Source: Psychrobacter sp. 72-O-c (GTDB lineage: Bacteria > Pseudomonadota > Gammaproteobacteria > Pseudomonadales > Moraxellaceae). From it: a DNA stretch of 32,040 nucleotides. Position 1 is the first letter of the stretch, and each line of letters opens with the position of its first letter. The stretch lies in contig NZ_CAJHBI010000035.1 of NCBI RefSeq assembly GCF_904846605.1, positions 1 to 32,040 of the forward strand, given 5' to 3'. A model generated the notes under the pieces. The model saw nothing but the letters and a program-made list of their open reading frames with translations. It did no database searches and was not told the origin of the DNA. Shown here one piece after another: positions 15,691-27,973 of the stretch. A program made the translations under genes and the position numbers.

Positions 15691-16707
15691 ATGACCAGTA
15701 GACCCATCACCAGTAATCACAGAAATAGATCTCCAGCTTCAATTCAAAAACTAGGCAAGCTGCATCCGCGCAATCCCCATCAAGGTCGCTATGACTTTGC
15801 CGTATTGACTCGCGCATTGCCTGAACTTGCTGACCATACCATTACCAATCCTAATGGCGAGCCGACCATTAACTTCTCTGACCATCAAGCCGTACGCGTG
15901 CTCAATCAGGCATTGTTGGCTCATTATTATGGTGTCAAGTTTTGGGACATTCCAGCAGGTTATCTGTGTCCACCTATTCCGGGACGTGCGGATTATATTC
16001 ACTATATTGCTGATCTGCTCGCGCAAACGACGCATATTAATGAAGACAATACCCCACCAACGGGCAAGCAAATCCATGCTCTCGATATTGGTACTGGTGC
16101 CAGTGCCATTTACCCTATTGTTGGTAGCCAAAGTTATGGTTGGCGCTTTACTGCCACTGATATTGACCCTATTTCGGTTAATACGGCAGCGCTCATTTGT
16201 GATGCTAATCCCAAGCTAAAGAGCGCGGTTAAAGTAAAACTACAGCCTGAGCCTAAGCGCATTTTTGCTAATATCATTGGTCGCCAAGATTACTTTGATA
16301 TGGTTATTTGCAACCCTCCCTTTCATGCCTCTCTTGAAGAAGCCATGGAATCGAATAGTCGTAAGCAAAACAATCTACAGAAGCACCGTGCGAAGAATGA
16401 CAAAGTAAATCAAAGCTCGTCCAAATCTGGCGATGCCGCACAAAACCTAAATTTTGGTGGTCAGCATAAAGAATTATGGAGTGAGGGCGGAGAGATTGCC
16501 TTTTTGACTAAGATGGTAAAAGAGAGTCAAAACTTCGCTGAGCATGTCGGCTGGTTTACCACTTTGGTATCAAAATCTGAAAACATTAAGCCTTTGCAGC
16601 TATTATTAAAGCAGCTCGATGTCACACAAATGCGCATCATTGAGATGAGTCAGGGACAAAAAAACACTCGTATATTGGCATGGCGTTTTGATACTGACGA
16701 AGAGTAA
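15691..16707 (+). CDS. rlmF: 23S rRNA (adenine-1618-N6)-methyltransferase RlmF
   Basis: A 338-residue SAM-dependent methyltransferase that modifies A1618 of 23S rRNA (E. coli numbering). Recognisable family blocks in order: [13 protein letters not shown] (24-36), [34 protein letters not shown], the SAM-binding [12 protein letters not shown] near 130-141, the catalytic NPPF near 207-210, and [13 protein letters not shown], which contacts substrate in relatives. The C-terminus (NTRILAWRF) is complete. A basic Ser/Lys-rich stretch near residues 220-250 is the variable insertion common in this family. The gene stands alone and ends at a strong terminator that abuts a parS site. Confidence 0.95.
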   Translation: MTSRPITSNHRNRSPASIQKLGKLHPRNPHQGRYDFAVLTRALPELADHTITNPNGEPTINFSDHQAVRVLNQALLAHYYGVKFWDIPAGYLCPPIPGRADYIHYIADLLAQTTHINEDNTPPTGKQIHALDIGTGASAIYPIVGSQSYGWRFTATDIDPISVNTAALICDANPKLKSAVKVKLQPEPKRIFANIIGRQDYFDMVICNPPFHASLEEAMESNSRKQNNLQKHRAKNDKVNQSSSKSGDAAQNLNFGGQHKELWSEGGEIAFLTKMVKESQNFAEHVGWFTTLVSKSENIKPLQLLLKQLDVTQMRIIEMSQGQKNTRILAWRFDTDEE

Positions 16708-16730
16708 CCCCTACAATTAAAAACAGTCAA

Positions 16731-16746
16731 AGTTTCACGTGAAACA
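16731..16746. other. parS: parS-like ParB binding site 1
   Basis: The 14-bp palindrome GTTTCACGTGAAAC followed by A matches the bacterial parS consensus TGTTTCACGTGAAACA at 15 of 16 positions. It lies in the gap after rlmF, about 10 kb from oriC. Confidence 0.8.
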
Positions 16747-16748
16747 AA

Positions 16749-16781
16749 AACACCGCTTTGATATTCAAAGCGGTGTTTTTT
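16749..16781 (+). terminator. Rho-independent terminator of rlmF
   Basis: A perfect 12-13-bp stem (AACACCGCTTTGA with TCAAAGCGGTGTT, 3-nt loop) is followed by a T-run. An A-run on the left lets it also work from the other side. Confidence 0.9.
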
Positions 16782-16817
16782 TATATGCCATAGTTAAGCC
16801 ACTTTAAAACGAATACA

Positions 16818-16896
16818 GTATGGCTAGGAGAAGTTTTCGAAGCCTCGAAAAGTGACGCAGTCGCACAGCAAGCTAGAAAAACTTTACCCGCTATAC
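16818..16896. repeat. Palindromic intergenic element (copy 2)
   Basis: Imperfect inverted arms (16818-16838 and 16876-16896; GTATGGC.../...GCTATAC) surround a core with AAGTTTTCGAAGCCTCGAAA and CACAGCAAGC. It shares arm ends and core words with the element at 8302-8377, so the two are diverged members of one family. It lies downstream of the broken mntP and of the rlmF terminator. Confidence 0.6.
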
Positions 16897-16957
16897 GAAT
16901 CAGATGTATATCCATTTTATTTGGTACGGACTATATAACATTAAAGATGGCGTCTAA

Positions 16958-17563
16958 TTAACTAAGGAACGTGATTCTTGAACCAATGGCTATTAATACT
17001 ATTCCACCTTATGCCTCAGCCTTATCCTCTAACCAAGTGCCCGATCGCCAGCCTAAATAGACTCCAATAGCCAAATCCAGCGGTTACTACCGCGATGATT
17101 AAACACGCCAACCGCGCATTCAATGCCAATAAATTTAGCGTGAATCCTGCTGCCATCGCATCAATACTGGTAGCAATAGCAAGCGTCAACATAGTACGAT
17201 GATTGATACCTTTTCGTGTGCTATGAGCATTACCAGTTCTACTATCGAGATCCTGAATAGCCTCATCTACTGTCTCTTGAACGTCAGATCTTAAGGCTTC
17301 GTACAGCATTTTCCACCTAGCGCGATAAGAATAAACCCACCGATCCATGGGGCAGCGGACGCCAACCAACCCAACATCGCAGCACCTAAAAAATAGCCGA
17401 TGAGCGGCATAATCCCTTGCGCAATCCCAAAGTACAGCGCGGCATAGAATGCCAAGCGTAGCACGTAAGAATGGCTGGGCTTTTGGGTTTTAGCACCCAA
17501 TCCAATTGCCACTGCAAACGCATCCATTGCTAGGGCAATAGCGAGTAGGATTACTTCAATCAT
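16958..17563 (-). pseudogene. mntP: Broken manganese exporter gene mntP (frameshifts and internal stop)
   Basis: The N-terminal half ([20 protein letters not shown] ...) reads normally from ATG 17563 to [11 protein letters not shown], then shifts frame near 17310: a GGAAAATG tract needs one more A to give [10 protein letters not shown], which continues in the next frame. The second half (TIDAM-type repeat, seen as [16 protein letters not shown]) shifts again near 17085 to [12 protein letters not shown], meets a TAA where TTA (Leu) is expected, and then still reads GGIVLIAIGSRI to a stop at 16958. That makes at least three lesions. MntP exports Mn2+ through the inner membrane, using two repeats of three helices with DA motifs. 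The first lesion alone could be a sequencing or phase-variation event, but three together mean a decayed gene. The start overlaps the end of the upstream DUF6880-like gene by 8 bp. Confidence 0.88.
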
Positions 17564-19031
17564 TTACTCGTTCCCAAAAACTGCGTTTTTTGCCATGTTT
17601 TTGTGTGAGGCTGCTCATATAGTCTTGATGCGAGTCTAAGCCACTATAATTATTAACAGCGTTGCTAATGCTAATATCAAGCTGAGCCAATCTTTTAAAG
17701 TAGCGGGCGGCATGACCGTAAGCTTTACTGCGGGCACTATCCAAAATATCATTCAGCAAACTGCGATAAATAATTACTTGGATGAAATGAGTGCCCACGG
17801 GTAACTCCTTTAGCAATTGGGTCAAAGCAGTATAATGCACATCCGCAAACTCAGTATGACGAGCGACCGCTATTTGATTCGCCAGTGCCGTCTCGCCAAT
17901 CTCTAACAGCAGTGACGTCGCCATCATAATATTTTCTTGTTGCCCTGCCAACTTATGAGCTTCTTTGCGCCAATACGCTTGCTCGGCTGGAGTGGCAACA
18001 GACATGATTGCTTTTAGTCGGGCAGGAGACGCTTGCAGCTCAAACGCTTCGCCCAATACCGCCATTGATGCTTCGGTATTGTCTTGCTTATTATATATCT
18101 CACTCAGCCAATCCAAGCGCTTTACTTGATCTGCCACTGTCCTACTACGCCAGTCATCACGCAAATAACGCTGAGCCACATCGTGAGCATTGTTATCTAC
18201 TAAAAAGCGAAGTAGTTCTTGGAGTTGCCGCGAATGCAGTGGCCGTGCAGTGTAGATGTTAAGATAAATCTCTTCAAACAAGGTTACATCACCCAGCGCA
18301 CCCGCTAAATTTTTGAGCGTTCTCTCAATATTCATCTTTTCATAGATAAGCGTGTGATCCATATCATAGGCCGATTTCTTCTTATCAACCTGATCTGTTA
18401 GGGATTTCTTAGCACGCACCTCTTCGTAATACTGCTGATAATCAAGGATTAAACCACGTATCTCAGACTCTGATAAAAGCTGATTAACCCCCAACAAAAT
18501 GTCATCTTTAGTGCCGTAGTTATTATCACTAATCATGGCTTTTACTTTTTCTTGCCATGCTTGGCTTAGTATATCTTGCTCATCTATAGGCAAACTGCTT
18601 TTTTCTTGCTCATAGCAAGTACTAGCAACCGTTAACCAAGATTGTGCTAAATCACTATATACGCCACCGACCTCACCGTTAGAATCATCACAACGCTTCA
18701 GACTGCTATTGGTCGATGAGATAAACAACTCTATTAATTCTAAACATTTACTTGGCTGTTCAGGATAAAGGCTCATGACATCGCTAGCTAAATGATGAAG
18801 CTCAGTGGCAAATTCACTCGACTCCCAATAATCAATAAATTTACGCCGTCTTTTGAGACCTTTTAGCGTTGTGGTCAATTTTTTTATGAGCTTAGGTTTG
18901 TCTGACTGAAGCAGCAGACGTTCAATTTTTTTATCTAATAGCTTGTCTACACCATATATATCAGCTACAAAGTTAACTAGCGTTGTGTTTGATAATTGCG
19001 CTAAAAGCTGCTTTTGTTCTGAATTCAACAT
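17556..19031 (-). CDS. DUF6880-like protein, function unknown
   Basis: A 491-residue, mostly helical cytoplasmic protein. The pattern of an N-terminal [14 protein letters not shown] helix, a basic [21 protein letters not shown] segment (near 60-82), then [11 protein letters not shown] and [19 protein letters not shown] recalls the DUF6880 family: a KR-rich strip, then an F.D...L..L helix, then a DDS.G motif. The C-terminal half is a series of helical repeats. A ribosome site (AAGGA, 4-5 nt before ATG) supports the start. The stop codon overlaps mntP (ATGATTGA), so the pair was once translationally coupled. No function is known to me, and the partner is now a pseudogene. Confidence 0.65.
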   Translation of the reverse strand: MLNSEQKQLLAQLSNTTLVNFVADIYGVDKLLDKKIERLLLQSDKPKLIKKLTTTLKGLKRRRKFIDYWESSEFATELHHLASDVMSLYPEQPSKCLELIELFISSTNSSLKRCDDSNGEVGGVYSDLAQSWLTVASTCYEQEKSSLPIDEQDILSQAWQEKVKAMISDNNYGTKDDILLGVNQLLSESEIRGLILDYQQYYEEVRAKKSLTDQVDKKKSAYDMDHTLIYEKMNIERTLKNLAGALGDVTLFEEIYLNIYTARPLHSRQLQELLRFLVDNNAHDVAQRYLRDDWRSRTVADQVKRLDWLSEIYNKQDNTEASMAVLGEAFELQASPARLKAIMSVATPAEQAYWRKEAHKLAGQQENIMMATSLLLEIGETALANQIAVARHTEFADVHYTALTQLLKELPVGTHFIQVIIYRSLLNDILDSARSKAYGHAARYFKRLAQLDISISNAVNNYSGLDSHQDYMSSLTQKHGKKRSFWERVND

Positions 19032-19064
19032 GATATCCTTCCTACTAATATTTTATTATCATAA

Positions 19065-19080
19065 TGTTTCATGTGAAACA
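19065..19080. other. parS: parS site 2
   Basis: TGTTTCATGTGAAACA matches the parS consensus at 15 of 16 positions (C to T at the centre). It lies in the 106-bp gap after gyrB, beside its terminator. Confidence 0.8.
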
Positions 19081-19110
19081 AAAAAGTCACCCTGCTAACA
19101 GGATGACTTT
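19080..19110 (-). terminator. Rho-independent terminator of gyrB
   Basis: On the minus strand a 12-bp stem with one mismatch (AAAGTCATCCTG / CAGGGTGACTTT, TTAG loop) is followed by six T. It begins about 28 bp after the gyrB stop. Confidence 0.85.
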
Positions 19111-19137
19111 ATAGAATTAGTAGATGAATTTCAAATA

Positions 19138-22359
<3,222 letters not shown>

Positions 22360-23586
22360 TTAATAAGGTGAAAGTACGCCATGTTTCACGTGAAACACGT
22401 TTGATGTTGACCAGTATTTTTCAATAAGTGGTAAAACATCAGCGGTCAAACTGGTCATTATGACCTGACAAGGCAGCTGCGCTAAAGTTGATAATAGAAT
22501 ATCTATCGCCCTATCATCTAGCTCTGCAGTGATGTCATCGAGCAAGACCACAGGGGTGGCATTGGCATGATTAGAAATTTGTGCAGCACCTGCTCCCTCT
22601 GTACTATTGGGTAGCTCTGAGCTATTGAGTAGCAAAGGTAATTGCGACAAACGCAGCGCGGTGATCAACAGTTTTTTTTCACCGCGGGACAGTATATTTG
22701 CTGCTTGTTCTTTTATTGTGGGTAGCTTAACTGCAGTGGATACGGGAGACTCTTTTTCCATCGCGGTAGCAGTCACGGATTGGCTATTATTTTCAGAACG
22801 CCAATGGACATGAATATCAGCACGGTGGCTGCCGATACGGGTATAACCCAATTGCAAATCTTGTGTTAAGCGCTCTGCTAGCTGTTCATCAAGAGGAATA
22901 CTAGCATCATAACCAGCATTATAGCTTAAGCTCAGCTGCTGGGCATAAGACGGTAACAGTTGCTGAATACTTTCTTCAAAATAAGGCTGCCATGCCTCAA
23001 AAATACGCACGCGGTAATGGTGAATTAGCGCGGCGTGACTGGCTAGCCCCTTATCCCATGCTTTTAGCTCTGCATGCTGGCTCTGAGATAGATGCTTGGT
23101 TTGTTTAAGCAGACTGTTGCGCTGCTTTAATAAACGCTGGTACGCTACCCATTGTGGATGAAAGCCTTGTTTCATGTGAAACACTAACCAGTCTAATAGT
23201 TGGCGACGACTGGCACTGCCCTGCTCTAACATATCCATCGTTGATGGGTCTATCAATAGCGTTGGCAGCTGCTCCGTTAAGATGCTTTGATTATAAACAG
23301 TGGTTTTATTCAGACGTAGAACAGTCGTCGCATCCGTTTGTTTTTGAATGGCTAAGGTACTACCATCGGTAAGCTCAGCATGTACTATTGCTGCTGGCTG
23401 ATGATGTTGGACGTAGCGTTTGGGCTGACTGTGACGGAAGCTTTTACCGCGCGACAGTAAGAATATGGCTTCCAGAAGCGAGGTTTTACCACTACCATTG
23501 GCGCCAATAATGACATTACAGGCAGCCGTCTGTAGGTTAACTTGACTAAGGTTACGCAGATGCGAGACTTGTAGACGTTCAATCAT
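22360..23586 (-). CDS. recF: DNA replication/repair protein RecF
   Basis: SMC-like ATPase that helps load RecA at single-strand gaps with RecO and RecR. Walker A is GANGSGKTS (28-36), the ABC-type signature is ILSRGEKK (near 296-303), and Walker B is VVLLDDITAELDD (near 347-359). The length of 408 residues is larger than the usual 360 or so. The surplus is in two loops: a Ser/Glu-rich one near 265-290 just before the signature, and a Ser/Asn-rich one near 320-345 just before Walker B. The gene lies 139 bp after dnaN. Two parS sites are embedded in its coding sequence and are read as VFHMK and VFHVK, so the gene carries centromere information as well as protein information. Confidence 0.96.
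   Translation of the reverse strand: MIERLQVSHLRNLSQVNLQTAACNVIIGANGSGKTSLLEAIFLLSRGKSFRHSQPKRYVQHHQPAAIVHAELTDGSTLAIQKQTDATTVLRLNKTTVYNQSILTEQLPTLLIDPSTMDMLEQGSASRRQLLDWLVFHMKQGFHPQWVAYQRLLKQRNSLLKQTKHLSQSQHAELKAWDKGLASHAALIHHYRVRIFEAWQPYFEESIQQLLPSYAQQLSLSYNAGYDASIPLDEQLAERLTQDLQLGYTRIGSHRADIHVHWRSENNSQSVTATAMEKESPVSTAVKLPTIKEQAANILSRGEKKLLITALRLSQLPLLLNSSELPNSTEGAGAAQISNHANATPVVLLDDITAELDDRAIDILLSTLAQLPCQVIMTSLTADVLPLIEKYWSTSNVFHVKHGVLSPY
22382..22397. other. parS: parS site 3 (perfect), inside recF
   Basis: TGTTTCACGTGAAACA, a perfect 16-bp match to the parS consensus, within the last codons of recF (encoding VFHVK). Confidence 0.92.
23168..23183. other. parS: parS site 4, inside recF
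   Basis: TGTTTCATGTGAAACA matches parS at 15 of 16 positions. It is encoded as VFHMK within recF. Confidence 0.82.
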
Positions 23587-23725
23587 AATACTTACAACCG
23601 TCCGTTTATATTGCCTATCATCGTATGAATAAGTTGCGGTAATTGAGTAAAACTGGCTAAGTAACTCATTTAAATAGCTTAGTTAACTAGCTCAATCAAG
23701 TAGATTTAGTAATAAATACTAATCA

Positions 23726-24901
23726 CTATATGCGCATTGGCATAATCACATACTGATGTAAGTCATCATTAAGCTGATTAACCAGTACTGAGGCATTGGA
23801 TTGGCTCATATGCATCTGTAGATCACCTTGGATAACGCCAAGCACGTCTTGCAGATAAGCAGCATTAAACGACAGCTCCATCGGCTCACCTTCATACTTA
23901 GCTTGTATCATCTCAACCGCTTCATCTTGTTCAGCATTATTAGCGCGTACTTCCACCATACCGTCGCTGGCGAAATTAAATACCACACCGCGAGACTTCT
24001 CATTACTTAAAATAGCCACACGGCGCAGTACATCAGTCATTTTTTCTTGATTAAATAATGCTAATTTATCGGTACTGCTAGGCATAACACGACGATAGTC
24101 AGGAAATTTACCATCAATAAGGCGCGCAGTGAACGTCACCATTAAATCTTGGCTGACTTGTCCTGTGCTATCCACATCGCCAAACGGTAAGCTCACTTGC
24201 AAAAACTCACGACCGAAACTTAACGTCACCGCGTTGTCTTGATCGCTGAGCATTTTTCCCAACTCAGTGGTTAAACGCTCAAGCTCAATCACCGCTTTGC
24301 GCGGTAAGATAGCCTGCATATTTAGATCCGCGCTAACATCAATGACACTACGAGCTAAGGCCAATCTATGACCGTCGGTAGCAACGGTCGTTAGTTGCTG
24401 CTGAGAGACATCAAACAGCATACCAGTTAAATAATAACGCACATCTTGAATTGCCATCGCAAACTGAGTTTTATGTATTAAGTCAGTCAGACGGCTACGG
24501 CTGATAGTAAGTGGCGTAATATTTTCAGGATTGCCCAAGCTTGGATAGTCCTCGCTTGGTAGCGTTCCTAGTGTGAATCGGCTTTTGCCACTAGTGAGTA
24601 GACAGCGCTCGTTTTCTTGGGTCGCAAGATTGACTTGTGCTTGGCCAGGTAATGACTTGCAAATATCTTTTAGTTTCATCGCCGGTAAGGTAGTCGTACC
24701 AGGCTCAATACAAGCGCCCGCCGTTAATTTAAGAGTTGACGTCAGCTCTACTTCTAAGTCAGAAGCGGTTAATATCAGCTCAGATTCAGACAGCTGTAGC
24801 TTGATATTGCCTAAGATAACCATGTTATGGCGTTTATCGGCAGCCTTGGCGATTAAATTAATGGCTTTTAGTAACGACTCTCGATTAATCGATAATTGCA
24901 T
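23726..24901 (-). CDS. dnaN: DNA polymerase III beta subunit (sliding clamp)
   Basis: Ring-shaped dimer that tethers polymerase III to DNA. The 391 residues cover the three clamp domains. The N-terminus (MQLSINRESLLKAINLIAKA) and the block HNMVILGNIKLQL are typical. The middle contains DVRYYLTGMLF and VATDGHRLA, a clamp landmark, and the third domain ends in the family's C-terminal VNQLNDDLHQYVIMPMRI. It lies 216 bp after dnaA and 139 bp before recF on the same strand. A TATAAT box on the minus strand at 25068-25073 in the dnaA-dnaN gap may give dnaN its own promoter, but the -35 is weak. Confidence 0.97.
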   Translation of the reverse strand: MQLSINRESLLKAINLIAKAADKRHNMVILGNIKLQLSESELILTASDLEVELTSTLKLTAGACIEPGTTTLPAMKLKDICKSLPGQAQVNLATQENERCLLTSGKSRFTLGTLPSEDYPSLGNPENITPLTISRSRLTDLIHKTQFAMAIQDVRYYLTGMLFDVSQQQLTTVATDGHRLALARSVIDVSADLNMQAILPRKAVIELERLTTELGKMLSDQDNAVTLSFGREFLQVSLPFGDVDSTGQVSQDLMVTFTARLIDGKFPDYRRVMPSSTDKLALFNQEKMTDVLRRVAILSNEKSRGVVFNFASDGMVEVRANNAEQDEAVEMIQAKYEGEPMELSFNAAYLQDVLGVIQGDLQMHMSQSNASVLVNQLNDDLHQYVIMPMRI

Positions 24902-25117
24902 GCTGAGTTACTCTTATTTGAATGACTATTATTTTACTGAGTTTTATTTCAATGTCTTTAAGCTAAATTAGCGACTCTTAGTTATATAGATATAAGCATA
25001 TAAAGTGACAGTTAATATAATTGCTAACAAGACGATATTTATGAGCGAACATGTTTTGTTTTGAACCATTATAAACCATATTTACGGGCTAAAACACACT
25101 AGTAATACTGACCTTTA

Positions 25118-26626
25118 TTATGCTTGTAGCATCATCGCTAACGACTTATAATCCTTATCAAACGCAGGATCTGCCGCTCGCAGTTGCGCCACTTTGTCAC
25201 AGCCATGCATCACCGTTGTGTGATCGCGACCTCCAAATGACTGTCCGATATCTGGATAACTATCACCAGTGAGCTCGCGCGATAATGCCATAGCGATCTG
25301 GCGCGGGCGGGCAATACTGCGTGTACGTTTGCGACCCATCAAGTCCTTGACGCTTACATCATAATACTCAGCGACTACTTTACGGATATTATCCATATTA
25401 ACGGCTTGTACACGCATAGCAACAATATCTTTTAGCGCATATTGCACCATCTCAAGCGTGATCGGCGCACCCGTTAAGTTAGCGTTAGCAAACACTTGAT
25501 TTAACGCGCCCTCCAAACGTCTGACATTAGAGACCACATTTTGGGCAATAAATAACGCACAGTCTTTGGGCAATGTCATCCCATACCAAGCTGCTTTTTT
25601 CTGTAATATCTGCACACGTGTATCAATTTCAGGGGGATCAACAGCTACCGTTAAACCCCAAGAAAAACGCGAGCGAAAGCGTTCATCAAACTCAGTCATT
25701 TGTGAAGGATGACGGTCAGAAGCTAAAATAAGCTGCTTATCACCACTGGTAAAATCAGCAAATAATGTTAAGAATTCATTGCTACTTTTAGTCTTACCAG
25801 CCAATACATGAATATCATCAACAATTAACAAATCTACTTTTTTTATTTTCTTTTTAAAATCTTCTATTTTATTATTTCTTAATGAATATACTAATTGATT
25901 AATAAATTTTTCAGAAGTAAAATAATAAAAACTTCTATTATTTTTTAAATAGCGATGTGCTACCGAATGCATTAAATGCGTTTTTCCCAAGCCAGAAGGC
26001 CCGTATATAAACAGAGGATTGTGTCTATTTTTTGACTGACGCTTACTTAACTCATAACAGGCCTTATAGGCGAGGTTATTAGATTTACCAGTGACAAAAG
26101 TTTCGAAGGTAAAGTCGGGGTTCAGATAGCTTAACGACTTGGCATCAGCAGCCTCAACAAGCGCAGCGTGCTGCATATTGCCATCACTATCTGCCTGATT
26201 GTTTGAGTTGCTGTTTAAGTTATTATTTGAATAATTATTTGAATGACTGTCTGCATTCCTATTACTGGTTTTTGATGCTTGAGACCCTAGGGGAGGGGAG
26301 AGGCTATCTTCACCAAATAAAGAACCTGATGCTTGAGACTCACTATCTGCAGTCTCATGACTGGTATCACTATGATTGGCATTATCGACTCGGACAATAA
26401 CCTCTTCAATGCTACCTTGGCTATGCTTAGCTACCAATTCCTGAATATCATGCAAATGGTTTTTTTTGATGTAAGAAACAAAATAATCATTAGGGGCACG
26501 AATGACTAGTGTTTGTGCTTCCTGATGTGCCGACAGGGGTCTCAACCACATAGTGAATACGTTATCTTTGACATGATAGCGTAAGTCATCTAAGCATTTA
26601 TCCCAAAGTGTAGCAGTGTCTATCAT
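25118..26626 (-). CDS. dnaA: Chromosomal replication initiator protein DnaA
   Basis: AAA+ initiator that binds DnaA boxes and opens oriC. Domain I is WDKCLDDLRYHV...FTMWLRPL (8-31). Domain II (about 85-160) is a long Ser/Asn-rich linker with an SNNYSNNNLNSNSNN run. Domain III has Walker A GPSGLGKTH (209-217), Walker B LLIVDDIHVL (266-275) and the FDERFRSRFSWG region. Domain IV has the DnaA-box binding signature GRDHTTVMHGCDKV (466-479). The 502 residues are longer than E. coli's 467 because of the linker. The coding DNA is markedly AT-rich around 25820-25960. No clear ribosome site precedes ATG 26626. The gene starts about 150 bp from the first DnaA box, so it can be autoregulated. Confidence 0.97.
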   Translation of the reverse strand: MIDTATLWDKCLDDLRYHVKDNVFTMWLRPLSAHQEAQTLVIRAPNDYFVSYIKKNHLHDIQELVAKHSQGSIEEVIVRVDNANHSDTSHETADSESQASGSLFGEDSLSPPLGSQASKTSNRNADSHSNNYSNNNLNSNSNNQADSDGNMQHAALVEAADAKSLSYLNPDFTFETFVTGKSNNLAYKACYELSKRQSKNRHNPLFIYGPSGLGKTHLMHSVAHRYLKNNRSFYYFTSEKFINQLVYSLRNNKIEDFKKKIKKVDLLIVDDIHVLAGKTKSSNEFLTLFADFTSGDKQLILASDRHPSQMTEFDERFRSRFSWGLTVAVDPPEIDTRVQILQKKAAWYGMTLPKDCALFIAQNVVSNVRRLEGALNQVFANANLTGAPITLEMVQYALKDIVAMRVQAVNMDNIRKVVAEYYDVSVKDLMGRKRTRSIARPRQIAMALSRELTGDSYPDIGQSFGGRDHTTVMHGCDKVAQLRAADPAFDKDYKSLAMMLQA

Positions 26627-26769
26627 GAAAGATACTAACCTTATAACCTAATGTAATTCGATTATTTGAGCGCTCATATCATCTCTCTAAAAACTAGTAT
26701 AGAGTCTGCGAGTCACCCAAAATTAAGTGGCGCAAAACAGCCGTTTGCGCTGGATGCCAATCTAACATA

Positions 26770-27120
26770 AACACCTGTGGATAACATCTTATTTTTTGTG
26801 GATAAGACTGTGGATAGTTTTGTGGATAAGTCAAAATACAAAGTTATCCATATTTCACCCACAGGTTGTCCACAGGGTTACCCCTAGTCTAGTCTCTTGA
26901 TAATAAAGGATAAAATCGACTTAACCACAGATATTATACCTCCCAATAACAACAATACTTATATATATTAATCTTTAATTATTATAGAACACGAACTTTT
27001 CTGTGGATAACTTTGTAAACTGAAATAAAAGAAGCTCTCTAATTTCATTTTTCACAGTAAAATATAATTCATAATAATAACCTAAAACTTAGCTAAGTGG
27101 TCTTGGTTATCTACAACCAT
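26770..27120. other. oriC: Chromosomal replication origin oriC (dnaA-rpmH gap)
   Basis: The gap holds a dense set of DnaA boxes. TGTGGATAA occurs at 26776-26784, 26797-26805, 26821-26829 and 27002-27010. TGTGGATAG lies at 26809-26817, TTATCCATA at 26844-26852, TTGTCCACA at 26866-26874 and TTATCTACA at 27107-27115. An AT-only stretch with TATATATATTAAT (about 26935-26995) between the left cluster and the box at 27002 is the natural DNA unwinding element. The position between dnaA and rpmH is a classical bacterial origin site. The dnaA promoter must also lie in its left part; TATACT on the minus strand at 26696-26701 is a possible -10 box. Confidence 0.93.
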
Positions 27121-27154
27121 TAGTAAAAAATATTTGGCAAAGAGGATTAGTTGA

Positions 27155-27183
27155 TTGACGAAAAATTTATGAAATGATATAAT
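27155..27183 (+). promoter_or_regulatory. Sigma-70 promoter of rpmH
   Basis: TTGACG (27155-27160), a 17-bp spacer and a perfect TATAAT (27178-27183), about 44 bp before the rpmH start codon. It points away from dnaA. Confidence 0.85.
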
Positions 27184-27227
27184 CCTTCGCTATTACGAAT
27201 TTAGTCCATTATTTTGATAGGTGAGTT

Positions 27228-27362
27228 ATGAAACGTACATTCCAACCAAGCGTGATCAAACGCAAGCGTACTCACGGTTTCCGTGCTCGTATGGCTACTA
27301 AAAAAGGCCGTCAAGTCTTAGCACGTCGCCGCGCTAAAGGCCGTCATCGTCTTACCGTATAA
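27228..27362 (+). CDS. rpmH: 50S ribosomal protein L34
   Basis: A 44-residue, highly basic protein starting [19 protein letters not shown] and ending GRHRLTV, a full-length L34 of the large ribosomal subunit. A ribosome site AGGTGA lies just before the ATG, and the strong promoter is 45 bp upstream. It is followed by a terminator before rnpA. Confidence 0.98.
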   Translation: MKRTFQPSVIKRKRTHGFRARMATKKGRQVLARRRAKGRHRLTV

Positions 27363-27486
27363 TCTAATTAATCGGTAACATACGATGTCCATGGCTTATG
27401 ATGCCTGTTGTGTGTCTATGATTTATAAATTACGTATTTATAAATCACGCTAGTTATTGACCGCAGCTGTCACGTAGCCATATATT

Positions 27487-27513
27487 AAAAGCGCCCATAT
27501 CGGCGCTTTTTTT
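27487..27513 (+). terminator. Rho-independent terminator between rpmH and rnpA
   Basis: AAAAGCGCC and GGCGCTTTT form a perfect 9-bp stem with a 6-nt loop, followed by more T. It would cap most rpmH transcripts, so rnpA-yidD expression depends on read-through or on a separate promoter in the 88 bp that follow. This lets L34 be made far more than the RNase P protein. Confidence 0.88.
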
Positions 27514-27600
27514 GTTGCTTTAATTTGCCATATCTATTCTTTTCTTGATTTTATGCCTCTCATTTTATAACTGTCATTAGCTCTTATTTTAGGTTGTACT

Positions 27601-27972
27601 ATGCCCAATACTGTCTCAGCTACACCTACTGCCTGTTTTACCAAAGAGCAGCGTCTCCTCACTCCAGCGGCCTTTCGTGAGGTGTTTGATGCTCCTGAGC
27701 GTAAGCTACATCAGAGCCATCTAATGGCCTTTGTACGCTCTAATACGCACGACCAACCACGCATAGGAATGGCAATTACCAAACGTAAAGTACCTACTGC
27801 TGTTACTCGTAATTTAATCAAACGAAAAATACGAGAGCAATTCCGTGGGCAAGCTCATAAGTTAGAAAACAAAGATATTGTTTTTATTATTAAAAGATCT
27901 ATAAAAGATATCGATAAGAAAGAATTAAATAACCAAATAAACAATATATTTAAAAAGATAGAAAAAAAATAA
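27601..27972 (+). CDS. rnpA: Ribonuclease P protein component
   Basis: A 123-residue basic protein that binds the RNase P RNA and helps cleave tRNA 5' leaders. Signature parts are [17 protein letters not shown] near the start, [29 protein letters not shown] (about 57-85, containing the conserved RNxxKR helix) and DIVFIIKRS. The last 30 codons become extremely AT-rich (Lys, Asn, Ile), and the C-terminus ends KKIEKK. Its stop is one base before the yidD start, so the two are translated together. Confidence 0.96.
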   Translation: MPNTVSATPTACFTKEQRLLTPAAFREVFDAPERKLHQSHLMAFVRSNTHDQPRIGMAITKRKVPTAVTRNLIKRKIREQFRGQAHKLENKDIVFIIKRSIKDIDKKELNNQINNIFKKIEKK

Positions 27973-27973
27973 A

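Noticed and set aside
17022..17369. Separate 115-residue protein
   Set aside because: It is the second half of frameshifted mntP; the first 20 or so residues are read out of frame.
17564..17700. Mn-sensing yybP-ykoY riboswitch before mntP
   Set aside because: mntP starts inside the end of the upstream gene, so there is no leader to hold a riboswitch.
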